From Micrasema longulum (lineage: Eukaryota; Arthropoda; Insecta; Trichoptera; Brachycentridae): a DNA stretch of 64,000 nt. A program made the translations under genes and the position numbers. Position 1 is the stretch's first letter. Each line of letters begins with the position of its first letter. This document shows positions 43,227 to 55,341 of this stretch, in pieces. The notes beneath the pieces are model-generated. The model saw only the letters and a list, made by a program, of their open reading frames with translations. It was not told the origin of the DNA and ran no database searches. Location of the stretch: assembly GCA_022494885.1 (NCBI GenBank), contig JAGVSM010002704.1:124001-188000 (forward strand), read 5' to 3'.

Positions 43227-44500
43227 TACATTATTGATGTTACTTAACTGTTATGTCATGCATTATGAATATTTAATACCTACATATATAGGTACCTGAA
43301 TTTGAATACATTCAGTTTATCGACGAAGTATTTGCATTTACAATTTGTCGTCGTTAATTTGCATTATTTTATGACGCAAATTAAGCAGCGAACAAACCAA
43401 GGTCCGTATTCTGATGAAAGTTAAAATTTATCTTCAATTTCAGCTGCAGAGTAAAATTAAGTTTTTTGTATAAAAAAATTTATTTGTCACATTCATTTTT
43501 ATAAACTAACTAACTTAATTACAGGTTACCGACGAAGATACGTTGAATTTCCACAATCTACACATTTTCGTACATAAATATCGATATTAGTTGTCTCGAT
43601 GTGTAGTCTCGATAGGTAGTGATGAAAAAAGCGTTCATAATCGCGGCGCTGGTAAATTAGCTAGTAGCTACATATTATTATAAATATATATCGTAGCCGG
43701 ATTGCCATTTTAGCCTGAATTCATTTTAGCTAGCTAAATTGCAAAACGACTCCGTATTGTAACAAGGGCCAATCGATGATTACCTAAATATTGATTACAC
43801 TTGGTATTTTACAATTTGGCTAGCTACGTTAGGACGCAATGTAAACTGGCAAAGATGTTGTTACATCTTAGATAGAAAGTGATTGTATATAAAAAAAAAA
43901 ATTTGTTTTTTAAAATATATTTTTTGTGGTATTTCTCTTCAATTCTAGGTTAAATTATTTCGTTACAAATCATTTTATTTTTTTGTAAAAAATAAATATT
44001 CAATCGACTCGCAAGCGAAGCCGAGCCTAAAACGTCAAGAAGGCCACTTTACAAAGAATTTTACGCCACGATTGAGATCTAAAATCCAAAAAAAAATATC
44101 TGACGCCATTGAGATATAATATATAGAGATAGCAATCTATACATATCCGAGCTAAAAAGTCATCCCCAAAGGAAAGGAATGACCAGTGGAGGGAGCAAGT
44201 ATCGTCACGTCATATCACGTCGACTTTGACAAGAAAAAGAAGTAGTACAGTAAAAAGCACGGACTGTTTACATCGGTCTACTGTAAGTTCTATTCAGTAT
44301 GTCGCTCCTTTCCGCATACGCGTCACCTTTGTTTATCGTTTCACTATATGCTTGACTAACTGAGCAGGGCAGAGACAGGAGATAGCCGGTTACGTATTAT
44401 TAAAATGTTTTTTAACATGAAAATATCTATTTTTAGCAAGTATTGATTAAGATAAAAACATAACCTACTGGAAAAAGGTTATTATATCGATTTTCCAGAT
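43227..44500. other. AT-rich stretch, nothing recognised
   Basis: Short GCTAGCTA-type palindromes near 43,660-43,830 and a GC-richer patch at 44,155-44,330 (TCGTCACGTCATATCACGTC). No gene is recognised. Confidence 0.4.
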
Positions 44501-44504
44501 CGAT

Positions 44505-45335
44505 TTGTGCAGTATCTTACAGTACATATATATATGGGCATTTTAGTAACTACGAGGAGAAAAGTAGCCGGTGATCAGTCGCAATACTCTAAAGTCTGTT
44601 TTATCAAACATATGCCAATTGGCCGCAAGTTGAGGGAACATATTCCGAACACCCATGTTTACTTTACTTATATTCCTCAATGGCTGACGCAAGAGTTGAA
44701 CCCAAATGATACAGATCTTCGACTTTATTTTGCCAATGTAATGCTGGAACGTTTTGTAAATTTTTTAACAAAATGTTCAGCGATGGGGCCAATTTCCATA
44801 TCAATGGCCATTTAAAAAAAACAAAATTGCCGGTATCGGTCTGAGAACAATCCTCGATAGAACCATCAACGTCCATTACATAATCCCGAATGTCGTTGTG
44901 TGGGTTGCAATATCAGCTAGGGATATCATTAGCCCATAATTCTTTGAAAATGAAAGAGAAGTTGCTATGACAGTGAAAAGTGAGAATCTTTGTCAGATGC
45001 TTCAGGATTTCTTGGTCCCAGCTCTTCGAGAATTTTAAGGTCACAATTTCGACACCTGGTTTCAGCAGGACGCTGCCACCTGTTACACTGCTTAACTGAC
45101 CATGGAGGAGACATTCGTGGCCCCCACGGACCCCTGATCTCAGCCCGTGTGATTATATTTTGTGGGGATACTTAAAATCAAGAGTCTATGAAGACAATCC
45201 AACAACAATCAATCATTTAAAACAAAACGCCGTACGGGAAATTAACACCATCCTACGGGCAACTTGTCAACTTGTTTTTGAGAATTAAACAATGTCAACA
45301 AGCTGCTGGAATTCACTTGAACATTAAAAAAAATA
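44505..45335 (+). pseudogene. IS630-Tc1-mariner transposase pseudogene
   Basis: The DDE-type blocks of an insect mariner-superfamily transposase appear in order but in different frames. They are FSDGANFHINGHL (44,773; first D with its partner changed to G), ISARDIISP and MLQDFLVPALREF. Then come TWFQQDAATCYTA (second D) and WPPRTPDLSPCDYILWGYLK followed by SRVYEDNPTT (third acidic position). Upstream LRLYFANVMLERFVN fits the segment before the catalytic core. At least three frameshifts and several stops show it is dead. The N-terminal helix-turn-helix was not found. Confidence 0.8.
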
Positions 45336-45860
45336 AAACAGATGTCATTAAAGTTTCCATTTATTGTAGTTTCTGCAAATATAAATAAAACACAAATTTC
45401 TATGTTCTACAATGATTTATTTTTTGTTAATGGGGGAAACCCATTTTTTAAAACATTTTTAAAGTAATAAAGAATTATGAAATACCGTCCAGAAAAAGAA
45501 AAAAAAAATGTTACTACATACCTATAGTACCATAAAGAATATGTTTTAATTTGTTATGTTGAATTCCCGCAAAAACGGCCATTCCATTGGCCACGCCCCT
45601 AATACGTCACGATTCATGTTTATTTTTTCCGACCATTCAAATTTGTTTGGGACATTATCACGAATCAAGGCCAAATATATCGCGTTTTTTTAGTGACGTA
45701 TTTAAAAAAAAAAATCTTTCCTAAATTTATATATGAAAACATTTCTCCACAATATCCATATTAATTGTGAAAATACAGTTAATTATTCTTAATCCATTTC
45801 AAATATTTTTATCGGTATTCGAAGTATGTGATATTTCCCAATTGAAACTGGTTAAACAGA
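45336..45860. other. Transposon flank, AT-rich
   Basis: Probably the 3' non-coding part of the mariner-type element. No gene is seen. Confidence 0.4.
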
Positions 45861-45885
45861 AGGTCCACCCTGTATATATTAATAT
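45861..45885. repeat. Candidate right end of the mariner-type element
   Basis: GAAGGTCCACCCTGTATATA has the CCCTGTATA end common in mariner-superfamily TIRs. A matching left end was not found upstream of 44.5 kb. Confidence 0.35.
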
Positions 45886-45990
45886 GTTCACTAAATATTT
45901 ATATGTTCAATTAGATATCTATTTGCTTTTCCCTTAATTCTGTATATATTCACTGACATAATATTTCTACTAAGTTTATTATTATTATAG

Positions 45991-46320
45991 CCCATTACTG
46001 TCGATGACCGACTGAATCAGTTTCGCACTAACACCAGCCACAGCATAGCGCTTCTGTCTTCCTTGTTACGAGTTCTATTTTCGTGCCCTCTCTCTAATAC
46101 AGATTTACCGCTATTCATTCTTCGCGTAGCAAAGATAAATATTTTTTGTATTAAAATCCTGCATAGTAATACGAATTTTAATTTCCAAATCCGGTGTGAA
46201 AATGTCCATTTGAAGATTACAAAAAATACAACTTCATCATTTAAAAAAATAAGAGAGATATAACAAGTCTTGTATCGTATGTCAAGTGTGATATCGCAGT
46301 CACACGAGAGTTAAGAGCGT
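45991..46320 (+). repeat. 330-bp unclassified repeat, copy 1
   Basis: Blocks CCGACTGAATC, CAGCCACAGCATAGCG, TCTTCCTTGTTACGAGTT, CTTCGCGTAGCAAAGATAA, TCCTGCATAGTAATACGAA, CCGGTGTGAAAATGTCCATT and ACAAGTCTTGTATCGTATGT recur in order at 51.3 and (inverted) 60.3-60.7 kb. No terminal inverted repeats, tail or protein motif were seen. Confidence 0.7.
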
Positions 46321-46324
46321 CATT

Positions 46325-46920
46325 GCATCGTCCGCTTATCACTATAATGTTCTTTGAAGTCGACTGTCTGGCCAGCATGCAAGTTAACCCGTTGTCTCTA
46401 ACTAATTCCTCTTCATAAATAGCCCATCTCTAGACTAGGCGAGAGTCACGAACGTTAAAATGTTAATACGCCATTAAACTATTCGCAAACATTAATATGT
46501 AAAGTTTTCATTAAATTAACTCCATGATTAAACTTTATGGCTCCGCTTTACCTCGTCAGATAATGTAATAAAAATATCCGGTAGCTTAGCTAACTCTTGA
46601 AAGCCGCGTAGAATATTAATTTATCGACGAAACGTTTTCAACTTCAAAAGTCAAAATCAAAAATAATTGAAAAATGTTTTTAAAATGACGACGAGAAAAT
46701 AGCTTGTCCGTTGAATTAGTTTTAAACGGTTCGAATTATTACCTAATTTTATTCACAAAATGTCTTAAGAGTTTTGGTTCAGAATAGAGGCAATCTATAT
46801 TATTTTAGTAAAAAAATTATCAATAAAGTTTCGTATCCTGTAAACAGTAATGATAATAATATGAACAATGATATTTGATATTATTATATTTTTTCATTAT
46901 GTATTATTTAATTTAGTTCT
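46325..46920. other. AT-rich stretch, nothing recognised
   Basis: No signature was seen. Confidence 0.45.
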
Positions 46921-46924
46921 CACT

Positions 46925-47545
46925 ACTCACTCTTATTTGGCATATTATTTATTACTCCTATTTCTTACTATAGTATGGAGTGAGTTTCTACAAACCATAT
47001 CTTAATTAATATTACAATTATGTTTTTAGATATATTCTTTTTCTATTGATTTCAATGATACTATTGTTTTGTTTTTTTTTTCAATACTACTATATTTTAC
47101 TATTATGCTTTTATTTAGTTGATTTCAATGCTACCATTATTTTGTTTATTTGAATATGCATGAATCAAAATTTGTATAATTTAAATTATCTGTTTATCTT
47201 TTTTACATTGTTTTTCTGGATTGTTATTCTATTGCATCACATGTCATTAAACGAGTAATTTAATCGAATTAATTTTACTATTTATTTTTTATTGTTAATT
47301 ATTATGTCTTGACACGGGCACAGACTAAAAATCCTTTATAAGTTCATTAATATTTCAACGTGTGTAATTTTAAATGAATAAATAAATTAAATTAAATTTT
47401 AAAAAATAAAAATAATAATAACAATAATAAAAAAAATTATAAAAAATAAATAAATAAAATTAAATATCATAAAATAAAATAAATTTAAATAAAATAAAAG
47501 AAATATTAAATAAATAAACGGATATTTTTTTTTAATGTGCATTAT
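46925..47545 (+). mobile_element. Fam-5 LINE 3' UTR and A-rich tail
   Basis: TTATTACTCCTATTTCTTAC then TATAGTATGGAGTGAGTTTC, and later CACGGGCACAGACTAAAAAT, parallel the minus strand of 62,946-63,441 at ~80% by eye. It ends in AATAAATAAATT and a long A/T low-complexity tail. Confidence 0.6.
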
Positions 47546-49000
47546 TACCGAAAAATATCAAACCTGCCATTTATACAAATAATGGTATTGACATTGACAT
47601 ATTAATTCATTGACATGCCCTGAGCCTTCAAAAACGATTACAATTAACTCATTCCCAAATGGTCAGACATGCCCAATGCGTATTTAGTCGTTCTTCGACT
47701 GCCAGCCCCCTTTTCGGTTAGAATTGCAACAAACATGCCAACTTGTGTCATGAAAACGTGCAAAAACTTTTGGATATAAATTGTAAAAAAGATTGTGTAA
47801 CATTTCAATGGTAAATATTTGTTCATGAGTGATTAACAAAACTTAAAACAATTAGTGTTTAAATATAGGAATTATTTTTTGTAAACGTCAAATTACGCCT
47901 GGCGGCGCATGAGGAACTTAAGCCTTACGGGAAATTGGATACAATAAATGTTTTCTTGGGCGCGCAAAAATTGGAGCATTAAATTGTACGGCAAAGTTTT
48001 CTGAAAATGTAAATGCCAAACGGACTACTTTGAACGATGTTACAGGTTAATATGAATCAACCAGTGATAATAGAGTTATGGAAGATTTCCGGTTTGAACC
48101 AATGGGCAGAACTGGTCGAGAATTAGTGGAAGAGAACCTCTGACGTCACACGCGGATTTATTTCAGAAAAACGAAACTTTGAAAAATTGTAGCGATGATA
48201 ATACAATATATGGAAAAAAAAATAAAAAATCCGTTGGCTTAATAGTCTATTATCAAATAAAAAATATAAAAAACCACTGAACTTCCTTATTGCGAAGCTT
48301 TTCTTAGTTACAGTTTACAGTGATGCACAGATAGGAATACATTAAAAAAATATAATAAACCTGAGTCAATATTATCTTTGCTGAGTCAATATAATAAATG
48401 AGCCGAAATTTTAAGAAATTTGAGGAAAGAACCTAATTGGAATTCTCTAGAAACAAATGTTGATTGTTTACGTGAAAATTCTAACTTTTTTATGTATCAA
48501 AAATGAGTTTCGTACAATTTTTGGTAGCATATGCATGCTCCGAACACATCCTGTGGCCTTTTTTCTTTCCCCTCTCTGTGATTAGCGAACGAAGCTTCCT
48601 ACTATCCGTGGCCCTGTTATAGGTTCCGTTGAATACACAGATCTGGTAGCTTCCAAAAAGAATTTCTAGGCCTTTAAAAAGTTTTGTAATCATTTCTGCG
48701 AATGGATCATGTCCAATCAATTATTTCCCAGTCAGTGAAGATTCACTTCCTTTTTTTCTTAATCCAATGAAGTGCTCCTTTGGGCAGCTTTTTTCGTTCG
48801 GCAACGAGCAAATTTTCCGTGTATGTGGGCACCGCCAAGGAGACTTATGTCCTCAAATGCGGTGTGTCCTCAGAAGCATATGCATGTTCTTTGCATGCTG
48901 CTCTGGTATAAATAAACTAATTTAGTTATTATGGGTACGTTTTCGTTAGTTTAAAATATATTTTACTCTACAGGGCGTGTCTATGTTTTGTATTGCAATG
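47546..49000. other. AT-rich stretch, nothing recognised
   Basis: The minus-strand frame at 48,490-48,720 has no known motif. A mildly GC-rich patch lies at 48,780-48,870. Confidence 0.4.
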
Positions 49001-49019
49001 GATATTGGTAAATTGTTAC

Positions 49020-49245
49020 TTGGTACGTAGGACGAAGAGGACTCGGAAGATGTGGGAAGATCAGATATACCAAAATCTCAAGTCTGGTCGTATCAAAAGC
49101 AGACACAACAGAAGAGCATGTATGACAATATGTATGAATCTGAAGGAAGCTAGGAATAAACGCCAGGATTGACGTGTGTGGCAGTTCATTCTCTCTGCCT
49201 AGCCTTTCGGAGAAATGGCGTGATGGTAGTAGTAGCAGTAATAAA
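49020..49245 (+). mobile_element. Fam-1 LINE 3' end, TAG tail
   Basis: Plus-strand frame: RRTRKMWEDQIYQNLKSG, then KSRHNRRACM, NLKEARNKRQD and, after a stop, VWQFILSA. It ends AATGGCGTGATGG plus TAGTAGTAGCAGTAATA. It is the only plus-strand Fam-1 copy with a clear tail. Confidence 0.75.
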
Positions 49246-49859
49246 GATAAAAATAGCTTATTAAGATTAAATGGAATCACTGGTCTTTAAAATTAGGTTT
49301 AATTTTGTATACCTTTACATAATTATATAATTTCATTTTCTCTGCTCCCATACTACTCAGTATTCATAGTTAAATCATTTATATCTTTAATTTATTTTAA
49401 ATGTGCTTTATTTTAATGTTTTACAATACTTATGCATATTATGTTATCTTTAATCTAATTTTTTTTTATTCTTATTTTTTTTACAAAAGTATGTAGGTAA
49501 TACGTAATACGCATTCTTATTTATAAACTTGTACAATAGTTTTATCTTTTGCTATTGTTTGTTAAGTGTTTCAAGTTAAAGATTATTTTGCTATTAGATA
49601 CTTTAATCTGCATATATATATATATATTTCTTTGATATTTGTAAATTTTTCCAAGTTCTTTTTTACGGATGAAATGAGATTTTTCAGAGATTTTACAGAG
49701 AAAGCACGTTCATAATTTGTTTATAATTTTCTATTCTACCCCCTAACAACATTGTATTTATAGCAACACTTAGGATTTCTATTTTTTATCAGCGTAAGTT
49801 TTTCTTAATTTATTTTAATGGTTTACAATGTGACACATAAGTGTATCATGTCATCTTTA
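49246..49859. other. AT-rich stretch, nothing recognised
   Basis: A TATATATA tract lies at 49,614-49,627. No gene is seen. Confidence 0.45.
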
Positions 49860-50234
49860 TACAGGATGTTCTTTAAACCCTGTCACATCCGAAACCACGA
49901 TGATCAGTATGTGTAAGAAGACATATTGGCACATTAAAATAAATTTTTAGAACGACTAAAACCTTAAAAATAAAATATAGAAAAAAACAAATAGTTTCTT
50001 ACTTCTGCAAGGGAGAAACAAGGAAGGGGGAGGAAATAGTCTGATACACCGTCAACCGCACGGCGCGCCCCCCTAGCTTCTCCCCTGCAGAAGTAAGCAA
50101 TCGTTCGTTTTTTAAATATTTTATTTTTAAAAATTTTCTTGGTTCCAAATATTTTTTCAAATATGCTAATATGTCTTCTTGCCTGTACTGATCATCGTGG
50201 TTTAAATATGACAGGGTTTAAAGAACACCCTGTA
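49860..50234. mobile_element. 375-bp MITE with ~170-bp inverted arms
   Basis: TA-bounded. Left ACAGGATGTTCTTTAAACCC matches the complement of the right end ACAGGGTGTTCTTTAAACCC. The pairing continues through CCACGATGATCAGTA, AGAAGACATATT and CTTACTTCTGCA to a centre near 50,045. Ends and TA target suggest the mariner superfamily. No coding. Confidence 0.85.
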
Positions 50235-50355
50235 TTTACATGAATGTGTTTTTAATTTATGTTTTCTTACTAGTTGTATATGTAGGAATATGTATTTAAA
50301 TGTGCCAAGCGCTAGATTTTATTTCTTACTGTATATATTTTATCTATGTATAACA

Positions 50356-50530
50356 ATAATAATTGTCTGATTTATATAGCGCCATTTTTCTGATAAATCG
50401 CCTCCAAGGCGCTTTACAATCGTATACTAAAACTTACATTCTAACTAAGCTAAACTGACATATTATATTTTCTTATTTAAAATTGAGGGTGTGATAAACT
50501 ACTTGTAAAAACCATACGGGCGTTTATGTG
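50356..50530 (-). mobile_element. Fam-4 CR1-like LINE 3' UTR
   Basis: ATATAGCGCCATTTTTCTGA then CCAAGGCGCTTTACAA matches the UTR ends of the copies at 7.07-7.13 and 25.7 kb (minus sense here). The coding part is lost. Confidence 0.65.
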
Positions 50531-50880
50531 AATTAAATAAATAAATAATATAAATTGTATTACATATTTTAAATAAAATAAAATAAGTAAATAACCCTAC
50601 AGTTGACCAGTTGACATGAAATTTTTGTCTTTTGGTTTACTTTTGAAAACATGAAGAAATTTTAATATAAGCATACTTTGATACACGTGTGTCTTTACAA
50701 TGTCTTCTTCGAATTTGCAAATCACATAATTAAGTTTAATCGTGACTTTGATAAAGATACCGAAGTTAAAATCTTAAAGGTTTAAAAGTAAAAAAATGTG
50801 AAAATATTTAACTTTGGCTTTGAAAAATAACGTCCCTTTAGTTTTGTGTACTTAAAATGGTGAACGAATTTGCATGCCAG
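50531..50880. other. AT-rich stretch, nothing recognised
   Basis: No signature was seen. Confidence 0.4.
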
Positions 50881-50955
50881 TACAATTAGTGTCGCGACGA
50901 AGAGACGGGTACGTCTTATAACCGGTGGCTTAGAAAAGTCGGTAAGTGATTTTCA
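50881..50955 (+). ncRNA. Hammerhead-like motif, family b, decayed
   Basis: GACGAAGAGACGGGTACGTC then TTATAACCGG and GGTAAGTGATT align with 33,891-33,946. The CTGA box has become CGCGA and GAAA has become ATAA, so the core is broken while stem II survives. Confidence 0.4.
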
Positions 50956-51280
50956 TTTAATTACTTACAATACAATTGACAAAAACATAACTCATAATAA
51001 TAAGTAACACGTCAGTAGAAGTTTATTGTGTAATTGCCACTCTAACTAGTTTCTTTATTTTTAACTCTTAAAATTCTGGGGAAAATAATTCTTTTGCGCG
51101 CGGTGATGTTACATCGTGTTATCACAAGCTAAAGACGGAATATTCAAAAGTTCAGTCATTTGAAAAAGAAAAAAAAAACATGGAGACGTGCTGTTTCATA
51201 ATTCCTTTTTCATAATTAATAAACATATGGATTAGCCCTGTTTTAGCAAAATAAATTAAAAATTTAAATACGCCTGTCAC

Positions 51281-51612
51281 CTTACATGCGTGCGTTCTCC
51301 ATCACTGTCCGCCACAGCACAGCGTGTCTCTCTTCCTTGTTATGAGTTTTATCTTTGTGCTCTCTCTTATACAGATTTATCGCTGTATTAGCGTCACATT
51401 TAGTCTTCGCGTAGCGAGGATAACCATTTTTTGTACTGAAATCCTGCATAGTTATATACAAACTTTACTATCCGAATCCAGTGTGTAAATGTCCATTGAA
51501 GATTACAAAAAATACAACTTCATCATTTAAAATAATAAGAGAGATATAACAAGTCTTGTATCGTATGTAAACTAGCGTGACATCATAGCCATACAAGAGT
51601 TAAAAACGAAGT
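51281..51612 (+). repeat. 330-bp unclassified repeat, copy 2
   Basis: Same block order as 45,991-46,320: CCGCCACAGCACAGCG, TCTTCCTTGTTATGAGTT, CTTCGCGTAGCGAGGATAA and ATAACAAGTCTTGTATCGTA. An A-run of ~17 follows at 51,622. Confidence 0.7.
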
Positions 51613-52440
51613 CAACATAAATTAAAAAAAAAAAAAAAATATATAAATATATATATCTATTTTTAAACATTTGTCAGATTTGTATAAGTTTGATACTTTT
51701 AATTATAAGGTGAATCTCTTTTTCCGTAGCGTAATATAATATAAAGAAGTATCTCTCGCAAAGTATCTCTGCTTACCATTTGCATTTATCGATTTATCAG
51801 TGCAGTTCTGCGTATCATTATATGGTACAGTGTGCAGTGTGCAGTTAGCATTGTGCAGTGGCGGTGTGGAGTTATGTAGATAGCCTGTTGCACCCTACGC
51901 TGTACGAGGTGCATCCTTATCATATGAAATTATGCACAATGCGTGCGGACAGATAACATCTCCATAATACAAGGCACTCCCTGACCGGTCAACTGGAGAC
52001 TAGACTATACTGGACAAATTGAACATAGTAATGCAGAAAGCAGCCAGCCATAGAAAAGTGAAACTGAGATAATAGCACTTTTGTGGAAGATAACACCAAT
52101 ATCTAATTTTTTCAAAATTGTGTAGAGGCTGTTTTCTGCAAAACTACATTCAATTGTCTCAGCGTCTCTGGATGGAATCTCCATTTACATAAATACTTGA
52201 TACAAAAAAAACAACAGTCTGAGCCGTGTTTTTGAGACTCGACTCGGTTACAATTTCACAATAAAAATTTTAATATATTTTTTAATAATATCTTTAAGGA
52301 ATATATTTGTAAATCTTGATAAAATCCCTAGCGGATTAAATTTAGTACTTGTACAATTAAAAAGAAACAAGTAAAAAAAAAAAAGACATTTTTATAATAA
52401 AATAAATAAAACAACTTTGTTTTTAACCAAAATTTTATTT
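51613..52440. other. AT-rich stretch, nothing recognised
   Basis: GTGCAGTGTGCAGTTAGCAT near 51,830 is a short GTGCAGT repeat. No gene is seen. Confidence 0.4.
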
Positions 52441-52445
52441 TTCAC

Positions 52446-52492
52446 CTACCGGTTTCAAAGCGAACAAGCTTCTTTGTCAAGGTTTACGTAAC
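52446..52492 (-). ncRNA. Hammerhead-like motif, family b, divergent
   Basis: Minus strand: CCTTGACAAAGAAGC, loop TTGTTC, GCTTTGAAACCGGTAGGTGA. GAAACCGG is shared with the 33.9-kb motif; CTGA has an inserted T. An AAGC/GCTT stem II remains. Confidence 0.3.
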
Positions 52493-52499
52493 TAATCAA

Positions 52500-53555
52500 T
52501 TGATTCCTTTTTATTTGATTTCTATCATGTTCACTAAATACTACACGTGGACCCAATAAATAAAGTGTTTTTTTTCTTACACGGGTGATTAAAATTGAAT
52601 GAAATTATAAGAAATTAAAGGAAATAATCTGATTGAGAATGCTGTTTGTAAACATTCGAATACAATATTTTTTATATGCAAAAAAATAACATCGTCACAT
52701 TTATTTAGTAAATGCATTTTCGTCGAATGCAACTCTTGATAGGTCGACGAATAAAACTTAAATGCGCCTAACTTTTGACTTTTTACTTTTCACAGATTCG
52801 ATTGAAGATTTTAAGATTTTAAGATCTACAAATATGCGCAGCGCAAAGCTCATTATTATGCAAACAACCGCACGTAAATCGGTTAAGCAGTTTAGGAGCC
52901 GTTTAGTGACATCACACGTAGAGAAAAAAAAATATATACTCATAAAGATAACAACAAAACAAAACCCGATAAAAATAATAATTAAATTTACTTATTAAAT
53001 TGATACTTTTTATTTCGTTGTGTATTTTATTTAACACATTATATTAGTGAACTAGTCGGGTTAAACAATAAAAGCGCCTATTTTTTGGCGTTTTAAAGTG
53101 ACTTTTAACCTATTAAAAAAAAATTCGGTTTCAATTTCGGTTTCCGTTTCGGCCGAAACTAGAACAGAAGCCGAAATATAGTGTCGGTTTCAGCTGAAAA
53201 TCTTGTTTTGGTCTGTTAGTTAAATGTCGCGTGCATTGAGTTTTTAACCAGGGTTTACAGTTAGTAGGAAAAATAACTTGCTGGATTTTATACGTAAATG
53301 ATACGAGTAAATCTCACCAGCCCATGTTTCACATGTGTCATGAATGTGTTGCTGGTTTGTGGTCGATGTTGAAATTATCCAAGCCACATTAAATATTCAA
53401 ATCAGAACAATATGTTGTATTGCCTTTCCAAACTGTTTTTATGTTAGAAAATAATATACACGGGAATCAACATAAACGATATGTATGTACATACCAAGTT
53501 AGCCAACTGTTCAATATGTCAAACTAAATGTACGTGCAATAGTCATTAACTATTC
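52500..53555. other. AT-rich stretch with a CGGTTTC tract
   Basis: TTCGGTTTCAATTTCGG and GGCCGAAACTAGAACAGAAG at 53,128-53,200 form a self-complementary CGGTTTC/GAAACCG patch, possibly a DNA-transposon end. The frame at 52,762-52,998 has no known motif. Confidence 0.4.
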
Positions 53556-53559
53556 GCGG

Positions 53560-53746
53560 ACACCCGAATGGAAAGAGATCAGTGGGAAGACCCAGGCTGA
53601 GATGGGAGTATGAAAGGAAAAAGGATGCAGCGCAGTTTCTCCAGGTGGCAAATTGGAAAACGGTGGCTGAGGACAGACAGAGTTGGAGGCGAAAGTTGCT
53701 GGAGGCTAAAGCTCGATATGCTCGGAAAGAGTCATAAATTATTCTA
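53560..53746 (+). mobile_element. LINE C-terminal fragment
   Basis: Encodes GHPNGKRSVGRPRLRWEYER, then ANWKTVAEDRQSWRRKLLEA and a stop after RKES. The GRPxxRWE...W...AxDRxxWR order is the typical end of insect LINE ORFs. No tail was recognised. Confidence 0.7.
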
Positions 53747-55060
53747 ATGAAATAACTCTAATTGAGGCGTATCTACATCTTCTTTCGCTAAAAGTACGTA
53801 TTTTATCGATAAAAGGAAACCGAGAAAACGCGTAGTTTTTGGTCAAACACACATTGCTTTCACTTGCACGAGTTTCAGTTTTCAGTTTTTATTTTTTTGG
53901 AAAATGAACACAGGGCAATTTTCTTAATCGTATGAGCATGTTTTTTTATTACCCGAAAGAATGTGCACGTTTGTTCTTTCTAGTACAAAGCGCTGCCTTA
54001 TAATTACTAATACTGACGCATTGTCAATTGAAGTAAAATGTACGTGAACCCACACATAAACGTTTTTGTGTAAAAAAATAAATGCTATATTATGAGTTAG
54101 TAAAGCGGGTATTTGTAGTTTGTGTCTTCGACACCAATGGTCAATACCTGCGCGCCAGTCGTTACATTTGTTTGTGTGAGTTTTTCACAAAAATTCTTGA
54201 ATACTTTAAATTTATTTGTTTTGATAATCCAATCGGGAAGTTCTGTTGATTTGCTTATATGGAACGCACGCCACTAGGTATATTTAATTATCATCGCCGC
54301 CGCCTACGCCGCAACCCACTGAGGCCCCAGCCCTGTTCAGGAAACTTTTTGAATCATCCCTGTCTCCGTTTTTTTACCTCTTGTTCTTGATGCCGAAGAA
54401 TGGGGGGTTTCTTTCTACAGAATACAGCCATCAAAGTTTAGGTCTCCTTAAACATCCTAGTCCTATAAGTTTGTTATTTAAGGATCCTGAGGTGATTGGT
54501 TGTTCTTTGTTCTCCATCCTTGCCAAATGACCTTCCTAGCGAGGTCGTTCTAGGTAAATGTGGATAGTAACTAAAGTTCTTGATAAAGGTTGTACACTAA
54601 CTCGTGATGCTACCTAGAGCGTCGGTCTTCACTTTTGTGTATGGCTCCAAACATTCATCGTTGAATCAAAAATATCAAAGGTTCCTTTACTGCTCTAATA
54701 AAGCAGCACTTTGATCCTTGCTTCAATAATTGATTTTACACTAAAAATGGGCATGAACACCTTTTTCGATTCCCTTAAGATTATTTTAATTAAAGTACTT
54801 TATTACTGTAAAGTTTGATTGTGTATTATGACTGTACACAAGTGTATTGAGAAAAGATGAAAGCAAATTTAATGCGGTTGTAATGCGATCTTGTAATAGA
54901 TATATTACAGTATTACGAACGAGAATACAGTATAAGCAAATACGAATGCAAAGTTATTTAGATTAGAATGAGGAAATAAATTATAATATTACAAAAAGGA
55001 TCATTTGGATCGTTAGGTAACATGGAACAAATAGATAAGGATATAATAGTAAAATATATA
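53747..55060. other. Mixed stretch, unrecognised
   Basis: A GC-richer block at 54,295-54,620 (GCCGCCGCCTACGCCGCAAC, CTTGCCAAATGACCTTCC) is probably an old repeat, but I cannot assign it. The rest is AT-rich. Confidence 0.4.
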
Positions 55061-55062
55061 TG

Positions 55063-55308
55063 CATCATCATCGTCATTCCCTCCCCGCACCGAATGGTGC
55101 ACAGAGCATTGCATTGGTACACCAATTGCAGTGAATCTTGATCATTTTTGTCACATAAAAGTAAGATAATCAGTCTTATGCTTCGGGTACTAGTCCAGGG
55201 ACTCTGAAATTTTTAAATATTTTTTTCATGTCAACCATGTCGGAAATCGAACTCGAGACCTCTTGCATGTTAAGCAAACGCACTGACCACTACACCACGA
55301 GGCCGAAC
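55063..55308 (-). mobile_element. SINE-B, full copy (tRNA head, TGATGA tail)
   Basis: The minus-strand head has GGCCTCGTGGTGTAGTGGTC (box A) and GAGTTCGATTTCCGAC (box B). The body has CGAAGCATAAGACTGATTAT, then GGTGTACCAATGCAATGCTC. It ends GACGATGATGATG at 55,063-55,075. It agrees with 35,316-35,573 throughout. Confidence 0.8.
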
Positions 55309-55341
55309 AACCAAAATATGCTTAATTACATCAAAAGCCTA

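Noticed and set aside
44155..44330. GC-richer TCACGTCATATCACGTCGAC patch as a regulated promoter
   Set aside because: CACGTC repeats look suggestive, but no gene follows and the mariner-type pseudogene just downstream has no matching start.
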